Positions 1 to 5,447 of a stretch of 5,447 nucleotides of DNA are shown here, piece after piece (the first letter of the stretch is position 1; each line of letters starts with the position of its first letter). Under the pieces are notes generated by a model, which was not told the DNA's origin, did no database searches, and saw only the letters and a list, made by a program, of their open reading frames with translations. Source of the stretch: JAKEGN01 sp964465665 (GTDB lineage: Bacteria > Pseudomonadota > Gammaproteobacteria > Steroidobacterales > Woeseiaceae); contig CAYXKM010000241.1 in assembly GCA_964465665.1 (NCBI GenBank), forward strand, positions 1 to 5,447, in the 5' to 3' direction. The position numbers were made by a program, and so were the translations under genes.

Positions 1-1
1 C

Positions 2-568
2 GAGGACCGGGTGCAAGCCGCGCAGGGCTTCGGCACGCACGGTCATCGCGACATGGAGATCATCTCGTACGTGCTGCAGGGCGCGCTGGAGCACAAGGAC
101 AGCCTGGGCACAGGATCGGTGATCCGGCCGGGCGACGTACAGCGCATGTCGGCCGGCACTGGTGTGCAGCACAGCGAGTTCAATCATTCGCAGTCCGAAC
201 TCGTGCATTTCCTGCAGATATGGATCATCCCGGACCGTCAGGGCCTGGCGCCAGGTTATGCAGAGGCAACGTTTACGGACGAGGACAAGCGCGGCCGGTT
301 ACGCCTCATCGTGTCCGGCGACGGCCGTGACGGCTCGCTCTCCATACACCAGGACGCGGACCTGTATGCCGCCGTGCTGCACCCGGGCGAGACCGTGGAA
401 CACCGCTTTGCCGCGGGTCGCAAGGGCTGGATCCAGCTTGCGCGCGGCGCGGTAACTGTCAACAATACGTCGTTGGTCGCCGGTGACGGCGCAGCGATCG
501 CGAACGAGGACAGAATTACCATCCGCGGCGATTCGGCTGCCGAGATCCTGCTATTCGACATGGTATAG
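2..568 (+). CDS. Pirin family protein (YhaK-type bicupin), 5'-truncated by window edge
   Basis: This is the C-terminal 188 residues of a pirin, a two-cupin metal-binding protein of the cytoplasm. Some family members have quercetinase activity or act as redox-sensitive regulators. Reading in frame from base 2, the sequence GFGTHGHRDMEII is the family hallmark and supplies two metal-ligand histidines. The other two ligands, His and Glu, lie 42 and 44 residues further on in VQHSEFNHS. This spacing matches YhaK and human pirin, so the metal site looks complete. The C-terminal cupin ends in a typical GDGAAI...AEILLFDMV tail. By comparison with YhaK (about 230 residues), roughly 45 N-terminal residues are missing. 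The GTG at base 11 is in frame, but homology continues upstream of it (EDR), so it is an internal valine and not the start. The substrate cannot be told from sequence, and no neighbour clarifies its job. Confidence 0.93.
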   Translation, partial: EDRVQAAQGFGTHGHRDMEIISYVLQGALEHKDSLGTGSVIRPGDVQRMSAGTGVQHSEFNHSQSELVHFLQIWIIPDRQGLAPGYAEATFTDEDKRGRLRLIVSGDGRDGSLSIHQDADLYAAVLHPGETVEHRFAAGRKGWIQLARGAVTVNNTSLVAGDGAAIANEDRITIRGDSAAEILLFDMV

Positions 569-668
569 CCGGGCAGTTCGCATTCGGTCTGCCGGGTTCG
601 CGCAAATTCAAACAAAAATCGCACGCGCGTTCCACTGCGGGATTTCGCAGGTGACGCGACCAGAGCCT

Positions 669-673
669 GGAGG
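669..673 (+). promoter_or_regulatory. Shine-Dalgarno GGAGG for the membrane-protein gene
   Basis: A perfect GGAGG core lies 9 nt before the GTG at 683. It is the strongest ribosome binding site in the window, and it decides the GTG start of a gene that has no nearby upstream ATG in frame. Confidence 0.75.
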
Positions 674-682
674 GAGACTGCA

Positions 683-1183
683 GTGTTCGGATTGACACCG
701 TTGGGGACGTTTCACACCGCCATCAGCCTCGTTGCCGTAGCAGCGGGAATAGTTGCTTTCGCCCGACACGGTGGAATCTCACCGCGGAGCAAAAGCGGTA
801 TGCTGTATATCGTAACGACGGTGATCGTCTGCCTGACGGGCTTCGGCATTTTCCAGCACGGCGGTTTTGGCAAACCTCATGTGCTCGGCGTGATAACCCT
901 GGTGGTCCTCGCCATCGCAGCCATTTCCGGCCGCTCGCGAATTTTCGGCAACGCATCGCCGTACGTTGAAACCGTCAGTTATTCGGCGACGTTTTTCTTT
1001 CACATGATCCCCGCGCTCGCCGAGGGTGCTACCCGGCTGCCGCCGCGCGCACCATTGTTCGACAACCCGGAAGCACCGGAACTGCAGCTCGTTACGGGCG
1101 TGTTCTTTGTTGTATTCCTGCTCGGCGCCGCGTACCAGGTCTGGCGCCTGCGGGCCAGAGGCTTGGGCGCGAGCCCGGCCTGA
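683..1183 (+). CDS. Small multi-pass inner-membrane protein, possibly DUF2306-like
   Basis: This 166-residue protein starts at a GTG with a perfect upstream Shine-Dalgarno. Hydrophobic stretches at about residues 6-27, 40-58, 66-83, 97-112 and 134-153 predict four or five membrane segments. The protein ends in an Arg-rich tail (WRLRARG) that is likely cytoplasmic by the positive-inside rule. Several histidines sit at or near membrane boundaries: H11 in the first segment, H29, H59 (in FQHGGFG), H66 and H107 (in FFFHM). Together with small-residue-rich helices this resembles the DUF2306 group of predicted membrane proteins, some of which may bind haem or metal. That assignment is from memory of the family pattern and is tentative. 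There is no signal peptide distinct from helix 1. The stop is 21 nt before the NhaA-fusion start and in the same frame, so the two genes are probably co-transcribed. Function unknown. Confidence 0.85.
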   Translation: MFGLTPLGTFHTAISLVAVAAGIVAFARHGGISPRSKSGMLYIVTTVIVCLTGFGIFQHGGFGKPHVLGVITLVVLAIAAISGRSRIFGNASPYVETVSYSATFFFHMIPALAEGATRLPPRAPLFDNPEAPELQLVTGVFFVVFLLGAAYQVWRLRARGLGASPA

Positions 1184-1204
1184 ATTGCACTCCTTAGCCG
1201 CCGA

Positions 1205-3046
1205 ATGACAGAAGCAGAACCCCGGAACTGGCTGGACAGGCCGGTCGACGCCGCCCGCGATCACAGTCTCGGACCCGCTTCGGCAGAGCTGACCCTGGTC
1301 GAATACGGCAGTTACGCCTGTCCGCATTGCCGCGCCGCCAACGAGAGGATTGCCGAAGTCCGGGACCGCTTCGGCGATCGCCTGCGGTACGTTTTCCGCC
1401 ACCGGCCATTGACAGGCAGCGAGCTCGCGCGCCGTGCCGCGATACTCGCAGAGTGTGCCAATGCGAAAGGACACTTCTGGGACGCGCATATCGAGTTGAT
1501 GACGCGCTCCGAAACACTGACCGAGGATGATCTTCGCGCCGTAGCCGACGACTTCGGTTTGACACAGGACACCGAAGCCGCGCTCCGGGATGCGAAGGCA
1601 CGCGTAGACGCGGATGAGCGTAGCGCAAGGGCGAGCGGCGTTCAGTTCACGCCGACCTTTTTCATCAACGCTCGTCGCTACAACGGGCCGTGGGATGAAG
1701 TGTCCTTGTCGGACGCCATGCTCAACACACTCGGTCACCGGGTTCGCACGGCGGCGCTCGACTTCGCGAGTTGGGGACCGTCTGCCGGTGTGCTGTTGCT
1801 GTTTGCGACCGTGCTCGCCATTGTCCTCAGCAATTCGCCACTGGGTCCGGCGTTTGCTGGTTTCTGGCAGCAGGATCTCGGCTTCAATTTTGGCAATACG
1901 ACCTTCAGCATGTCGCTGCAGCACTGGGTCAACGATGCGCTGCTGACGATATTTTTCCTCGTGGTGGGGCTGGAGATCAAACGCGAGTTTACAGTCGGCC
2001 ACCTGGCGGGACGGCGCAACGCTGCTTTGCCAATTGCGGCCGCCATCGGCGGCATGCTCGTGCCCGCACTTCTCTACATCCTGATCATTCCGCAAGGACC
2101 CTGGACGCATGGCTGGGGCGTGCCGATGGCGACCGACACGGCCTTTGCGATTGCGCTCATTGCGATGATGGGAAGCCGGGTACCGGTGGAGCTGCGAATT
2201 TTCCTCACGGCCGCCGCCATCGTCGACGACATCGGTGCAATCATTGTCGTCGCCATCTTTTATTCAGGCGAGTTGCAGTGGGTGTACCTTGCCGGCGCGA
2301 TCCTCAGCACCGCTGCACTTGCGTTCCTCAACCGTTCCCGGATTTATCGCGTAACGCCTTACATGCTGCTCGGCCTCGTGCTGTGGATCTGTATTTATCA
2401 GGGCGGTCTGCACGCGACGCTCGCGGGCGTCATTCTTGCGCTGTTCATTCCAACCCGGCCGCCCGCGAATCTGCGTGCATTGACCGTACAGGCCGACGCC
2501 ATCATCGCCGCCGAAGCGCAGCGCGGCGCCGACGTACTTCGGCACGGCCCGTCCCTGCCGGCTCTGCAAGCGCTCGATGCGATCCACGACCGCGTGGAAT
2601 CTCCGGCGGATCGCTTGTTGCGGCATGCCGGGTCGCGTTCCAGTTACATCGTGTTGCCGGTCTTCGCGCTGGCGAATGCCGGGGTGGTCTGGTCGTCCGG
2701 AGTGCTGGACGGGCACGAGCCGCTGATGCTCGCCATCATTACCGGGCTGGTTCTCGGAAAGCCGATCGGTATCGTCTGTGCATCGGCGCTGGCTGTCGCA
2801 TCCGGTCTTGCGGAGAAACCCGGGCAGTACTCCTGGCGGCAACTCAGCGGTGCCAGCATGCTGGCCGGGATTGGATTCACCATGTCGCTGTTTATCGCCG
2901 GACAGGCATTCCCGGTCGAGGCGCACTTTGCTGCAGCGAAGATTGCCGTCTTTGCGGCTTCGGTGCTGTCCGCGTTTATCGGGGTCCTTGTATTGTGGAG
3001 CGCCGCACGCGCAAGCCGGGAAGACACTACGCCAGCGCGAACGTAA
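1205..3046 (+). CDS. nhaA: DsbA/thioredoxin-like domain fused to NhaA Na+/H+ antiporter
   Basis: This 613-residue protein joins two domains. Residues about 10-175 are a DsbA-like thioredoxin fold: the active site C39-P-H-C42 follows VEYGSYA, a helical insert has GHFWDAH (about 89-95), and the cis-proline loop is FTP150TFFIN. Residues about 185-600 are a full NhaA, the electrogenic Na+/H+ antiporter of the inner membrane. Hallmarks are GLEIKRE (255-261), T310-D311 (E. coli D133), D341-D342 (E. coli D163/D164, ion binding), GGLHATLAG with H403 (E. coli H225), GKP with K518 (E. coli K300) and GIGFTMSLFIA. All key residues are intact. There is no signal peptide before the thioredoxin domain. Because the NhaA N-terminus faces the cytoplasm in E. 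coli, that domain is probably cytoplasmic (inference). The loop between the helix ending FIP (416) and LPVFALANAG (484) is about 40 residues longer than in E. coli. The ATG at 1205 is the first common start codon after an in-frame TGA at 1181-1183; no clear Shine-Dalgarno precedes it, so it may rely on coupling to the upstream gene. Confidence 0.95.
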   Translation: MTEAEPRNWLDRPVDAARDHSLGPASAELTLVEYGSYACPHCRAANERIAEVRDRFGDRLRYVFRHRPLTGSELARRAAILAECANAKGHFWDAHIELMTRSETLTEDDLRAVADDFGLTQDTEAALRDAKARVDADERSARASGVQFTPTFFINARRYNGPWDEVSLSDAMLNTLGHRVRTAALDFASWGPSAGVLLLFATVLAIVLSNSPLGPAFAGFWQQDLGFNFGNTTFSMSLQHWVNDALLTIFFLVVGLEIKREFTVGHLAGRRNAALPIAAAIGGMLVPALLYILIIPQGPWTHGWGVPMATDTAFAIALIAMMGSRVPVELRIFLTAAAIVDDIGAIIVVAIFYSGELQWVYLAGAILSTAALAFLNRSRIYRVTPYMLLGLVLWICIYQGGLHATLAGVILALFIPTRPPANLRALTVQADAIIAAEAQRGADVLRHGPSLPALQALDAIHDRVESPADRLLRHAGSRSSYIVLPVFALANAGVVWSSGVLDGHEPLMLAIITGLVLGKPIGIVCASALAVASGLAEKPGQYSWRQLSGASMLAGIGFTMSLFIAGQAFPVEAHFAAAKIAVFAASVLSAFIGVLVLWSAARASREDTTPART

Positions 3047-3294
3047 GCGCTCCCGGACCTGGCGCTGTTGATCCGCAACGCAGAGACGGCACAGTGCAGC
3101 GTTGCACAGATCACGCAGGCTCCCTCGAACTGAGGCTCGTCACGAGACGCGGATTGGTCGGATTCTGCGAACACTGTGTTTCCACCGAAATTATCGATCA
3201 GTTCCGTAAACGACAGCGCAAATTCGCACATTATCGCCGGGCCAAGGCCAGGCACCGGCCGAGCGAATGCAACCGCTGACTTTGATTCAACGCC
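3047..3294. other. Intergenic gap between nhaA fusion and kinase genes
   Basis: This 248-nt stretch separates the antiporter stop from the kinase ATG. It has no convincing sigma-70 promoter, no hairpin followed by a T-run, and no direct repeats that I can see. A short GC stem (3046-3050 with 3062-3066) sits right after the nhaA stop but lacks a U-tract. The only candidate content is the weak small ORF at 3094-3279. A promoter for the kinase/EAL pair would be expected here but cannot be placed. Confidence 0.6.
3094..3279 (+). CDS. Candidate small basic protein with CxxC (hypothetical, weak)
   Basis: A GTG-initiated ORF of 61 codons fills most of the gap before the kinase gene and ends 15 nt before the kinase ATG. 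The predicted product is strongly basic in its second half (Arg/Lys-rich from residue 38). It has a C25-x-x-C28 pair (FCEHC) plus Cys4 and Cys59, which could suggest a small metal-binding or nucleic-acid-binding protein. By hand count, G+C by codon position is roughly 59/44/66%, which is the pattern expected of coding DNA in a genome like this. Against it: no good Shine-Dalgarno, a GTG start, no family I recognise, and an open frame that also extends back into nhaA out of frame. An open frame of this size is easily chance in GC-rich DNA, so it may not be a gene. Confidence 0.22.
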   Translation: MQRCTDHAGSLELRLVTRRGLVGFCEHCVSTEIIDQFRKRQRKFAHYRRAKARHRPSECNR

Positions 3295-4527
3295 ATGACC
3301 GCTACCTTGAAAAAAATCGTCACCAACGCGCGCGGTTCGCTCGCGACTGCGGACCCATCCGAAGCGATCCTCGCGTCCCTGCTGGATCGAGCGCTGGCGC
3401 GCGTAGGCCGGCTGGAGGCCGTAATGGCTGTCTCCGGCGGCACCTTGCACGATGTCAACAATTTGCTAACGGTGCTCTCCGGAAATCTGTATTTGCTGAC
3501 AGAGTCGGTGCGGAACGATCCCGGTTTGTACGACAAGGGCCGCAGAGCTCGTAATGCGACCGAGCGTGCAAGTGCCCTGATACGTGAGGTGCTGACTTTC
3601 GCCCGGGATCCAGACCAAAGAAGCACTGCAATTTGTCCGGCGAGCCACGTACTGGCACTGGAGTCACTGCTTCGCAGGGCTATCGACAAGAAACACGACA
3701 TTGCCATCTTGCACAGTTCAAATCCGTGGTCCGTCGTCGCAAGCCCGGCGCAATTGGAAAGCGCAATCACCAATCTGGTGCTTAACGCGCGCGATGCATT
3801 GACGAGCGATGGAAAAATCCTTATCCGCGTCGACAACAGGTCGGTCGATTCGACTTTGGCACGTAGTCTGGAAGTGCGCGCAGGCGACTACGTTCACATT
3901 TGTGTCGAAGACAACGGGATCGGCATACCGGAGTCGAAGCTGGGCCATGTTACCAAGGCACTTTATACGAACAAACCGAGTGGTCAAGGCAGCGGACTCG
4001 GCCTCGCGATGGTGAAACGATTCGCTGCCGCATGCGACGGTGCATTGTCAATCGACAGCAAGGAAGGAGTCGGTACAGCCGTGAGTATCTTGCTGCCGCG
4101 CAGCAACAGGCCGGCAGAAGTCACTGCCAACATGACCTTGCCGGTGTCGACATTGGCCGGCGGCGATGAAACCGTTCTTCTATTTCTTCAGGACGTTGAA
4201 GTCCAGCTGGCCGTGCAGCAAATTCTTGAGGCTCTTGGTTATACGGTCGTCGTTGCGTTCGACTGGTCGGCAGCAGCCGCAATCTGTACACCTGAGCAGC
4301 CCATTGCCATCGTGGTTTGCGAGCGAGCCGCCGGCGACTCGCAGCAGGTCTCGCCATGCATGGCAAGGGTACGGGATCTAAAGCCGGGCGTGCGACAGCT
4401 GGCCGTATTGGCGCCGGGCACACAGCTGTCCGAAGCGGCCCCCGACGCCGACGCGTGCATTTATCGGCCAATCGCGGTTCTTGATCTGGCGAAAGCGATG
4501 CGCGCTGCATTGGGAGAAAGGGCTTGA
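3295..4527 (+). CDS. Soluble hybrid histidine kinase with degenerate C-terminal receiver
   Basis: This 410-residue cytoplasmic protein has no membrane segment and no recognisable sensor domain; only about 40 residues precede the phospho-acceptor region. The H-box is TLH52DVNNLLTVLSGNL, close to the AHDFNNLLT type common in proteobacterial hybrid kinases. The GHKL ATPase domain follows: N-box NLVLN164ARDAL, G1 box D206NGIGIP, and ATP lid and G2 box with GQGSGLGLAM (230-239). Kinase and ATP-binding residues look intact. Residues about 290-408 have the length and hydrophobic rhythm of a receiver domain, but the acidic pair is replaced (FLQD, 297-300), Cys342 (in VVCER) stands where the phospho-acceptor Asp belongs, and Arg391-Pro replaces Lys-Pro. 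It is therefore a pseudo-receiver, probably structural or ligand-sensing. The start is ATG 3295, since an in-frame TGA at 3283-3285 excludes earlier starts; no Shine-Dalgarno is evident. The stop overlaps the start of the REC-EAL gene, its likely phosphotransfer partner. Confidence 0.92.
   Translation: MTATLKKIVTNARGSLATADPSEAILASLLDRALARVGRLEAVMAVSGGTLHDVNNLLTVLSGNLYLLTESVRNDPGLYDKGRRARNATERASALIREVLTFARDPDQRSTAICPASHVLALESLLRRAIDKKHDIAILHSSNPWSVVASPAQLESAITNLVLNARDALTSDGKILIRVDNRSVDSTLARSLEVRAGDYVHICVEDNGIGIPESKLGHVTKALYTNKPSGQGSGLGLAMVKRFAAACDGALSIDSKEGVGTAVSILLPRSNRPAEVTANMTLPVSTLAGGDETVLLFLQDVEVQLAVQQILEALGYTVVVAFDWSAAAAICTPEQPIAIVVCERAAGDSQQVSPCMARVRDLKPGVRQLAVLAPGTQLSEAAPDADACIYRPIAVLDLAKAMRAALGERA
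4512..4516 (+). promoter_or_regulatory. Shine-Dalgarno GGGAG supporting the TTG start of the REC-EAL gene
   Basis: GGGAG inside the last codons of the kinase gene lies 7 nt before the TTG at 4524. It supports TTG as initiator and suggests translational coupling, because the ribosome finishing the kinase stops exactly at the next start. Confidence 0.6.
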
Positions 4528-5447
4528 CTTCCCCTGGCCTCGTTGCGGAAAAACTGCTGGTCCTGGACGACACTGCCGACATAGCCGAGCTGATCGGGAA
4601 TCTGGCGGAACAGGCGGGATTTACCGCAACCGTAACCACCGACATTGATATGTTCTATGCCGCACTGGAACGACATGCACCCAGTGTCATCGTCCTTGAT
4701 TTGCAAATGCCGGGCACAGACGGAATTCAGGTGCTTCGGCAACTTTCGGCCAGTGGATCAACCGCAAAGATTCTGCTGTTGAGCGGCATGGATCAGCGGA
4801 CAATCTTCAGCGCGGAGCGCTTCGGCCGCCAGACCGGACTCAACATGTTGGGGTCCATGTCAAAACCGTTCGAACCCGAAAGGCTTATCGCGAAACTCGC
4901 AACGGGCCGCAGCCTGACCGGGCAGCTTACGTCTGCCGATCTGGGCGCCGCGATGGATGATTCGACATTGATCCTGAAGTACCAACCGGTCGTGCGGCAC
5001 CTTCGGGACAATACCTGGCATGCGGAATCCGTGGAAGCGCTGCCGCGCTGGCAGCACCCGGACCTCGGACTCCTCAGTCCCGGCCAGTTCCTGCCCTTGA
5101 TCAGCTCCGACCGCAGTGACCTGATGCGGCATCTTACGGATTTCGTTTTGCAACGCGGCGCCGAACAGCTTCGGCAGTGGCAAAGCGGCGGCTTGCACAT
5201 GGGCTTGCGTGTCAATGTACCCGGAGGGCTGATCGGCGATGCCGATTTTCCGGATCGGCTCGGAGGCCTGCTGGATGAACACGGCGTCGATCCGGCATTG
5301 TTGACCCTCGAGATCAGCGATACATCGTCACTCGGGCAATCACGCGAGGGCATAGAAATTCTGACGCGGCTGCGCATCAAGGAAATTCGCCTGGCGCTGG
5401 ATGACTTCGGCTCACCGCGCGCCGCCGTGCAGGACCTGTACATGCTG
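4524..5447 (+). CDS. REC-EAL response regulator (c-di-GMP phosphodiesterase type), 3'-truncated by window edge
   Basis: The visible 308 residues comprise an N-terminal receiver (about 10-127) and most of an EAL domain (about 145 onward). The architecture is that of RocR, PvrR and VieA, which hydrolyse cyclic-di-GMP to pGpG under phosphorylation control. The receiver is complete: D15-D16, phospho-acceptor D59 in VLD59LQMPG, S87 and K114-P. In the EAL part, YQPV (153-156), E171-A-L, N231 (LRVN), E263 (LEISD) and D293-D294 (DDFG) preserve the metal-binding set seen so far. The catalytic Lys, Glu and Gln lie beyond the edge. Two departures stand out. LEISD has Asp266 where the usual second Glu of LExTE sits, and the loop after DDFG reads SPRAAV instead of the conserved TG(Y/F)SS. 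The start is TTG 4524, overlapping the kinase TGA. In-frame stops at 4482-4484 exclude earlier common starts, and the next in-frame ATG is deep inside the receiver. Confidence 0.92.
   Translation, partial: MTSPGLVAEKLLVLDDTADIAELIGNLAEQAGFTATVTTDIDMFYAALERHAPSVIVLDLQMPGTDGIQVLRQLSASGSTAKILLLSGMDQRTIFSAERFGRQTGLNMLGSMSKPFEPERLIAKLATGRSLTGQLTSADLGAAMDDSTLILKYQPVVRHLRDNTWHAESVEALPRWQHPDLGLLSPGQFLPLISSDRSDLMRHLTDFVLQRGAEQLRQWQSGGLHMGLRVNVPGGLIGDADFPDRLGGLLDEHGVDPALLTLEISDTSSLGQSREGIEILTRLRIKEIRLALDDFGSPRAAVQDLYML

Noticed and set aside
11..13. GTG as the start of the pirin gene
   Set aside because: Family homology extends upstream of it and the conserved N-terminal cupin strands would be missing; the gene is cut by the window edge.
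570..595. Hairpin after the pirin stop (GGCAG 572-576 with CTGCC 589-593)
   Set aside because: Only 5 bp plus a mismatch, a 12-nt loop and no following T-run, so it is not a convincing intrinsic terminator.
779..2110. Long minus-strand open frame (443 codons) opposite the membrane-protein and nhaA genes
   Set aside because: It lies antisense to two genes with clear protein features, its product shows no recognisable domain and is rich in Arg, Gly and Gln typical of antisense reading of GC-rich codons.
3034..3066. Alternative AGCGC/GCGCT stems around the nhaA stop
   Set aside because: The 5-bp stems compete with each other and are not followed by a T-run; chance pairing is likely in GC-rich DNA.
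1771..3279. Plus-strand open frame of 502 codons overlapping nhaA in another frame
   Set aside because: It is a shadow of the strongly conserved NhaA frame, with an Arg/His/Cys-rich product and no domain. Only its last 62 codons, beyond nhaA, were kept as a weak separate candidate.
2644..3450. Minus-strand open frame covering the 3047-3294 gap
   Set aside because: Most of it is antisense to nhaA and the kinase gene; no ribosome binding site or family signature supports it.
4793..5443. Minus-strand open frames opposite the EAL domain
   Set aside because: They are antisense to a frame with receiver and EAL motifs and give Ser/Arg-rich products without domains.

Overview
The window is a densely packed, GC-rich (about 60% by eye, not computed) bacterial chromosomal segment. 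All five well-supported genes lie on the plus strand. Codon use, the protein families and the RocR/VieA-like REC-EAL regulator suggest a proteobacterium, perhaps a gammaproteobacterium; this is inference, since no rRNA or taxon marker is present. There are no tRNAs, insertion sequences, CRISPR arrays, phage genes or attachment sites.

Layout. (1) 1-568 holds the C-terminal four-fifths of a pirin (YhaK-type bicupin) cut by the left edge. (2) 683-1183 encodes a small multi-pass membrane protein of uncertain family, with a perfect Shine-Dalgarno and a GTG start. (3) 1205-3046, 21 nt downstream, encodes a 613-residue fusion of a DsbA/thioredoxin-like domain (CPHC, cis-Pro loop) to a complete NhaA Na+/H+ antiporter. 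(4) 3047-3294 is a 248-nt gap that may hold a small basic ORF with a CxxC (weak call). (5) 3295-4527 encodes a soluble, sensor-less histidine kinase with a C-terminal receiver-like domain that has lost its acidic pocket, phospho-acceptor Asp and Lys. (6) 4524-5447 encodes a REC-EAL response regulator that starts at a TTG overlapping the kinase stop and runs off the right edge.

How they fit together. Genes 2 and 3 are close enough to be co-transcribed. The antiporter would exchange Na+ for H+ across the inner membrane, with a redox-type domain attached to its N-terminal, predicted cytoplasmic side. Genes 5 and 6 form a translationally coupled two-component pair. The kinase should phosphorylate Asp59 of the intact receiver next door, linking an unknown cytoplasmic signal to cyclic-di-GMP turnover or binding. 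The pirin has no obvious functional link to the rest.

The parts most worth a second look are the thioredoxin-NhaA fusion and the kinase/EAL pair, in which a pseudo-receiver kinase is coupled to an EAL protein with an atypical loop 6. I see no evidence of a wholly new type of system.
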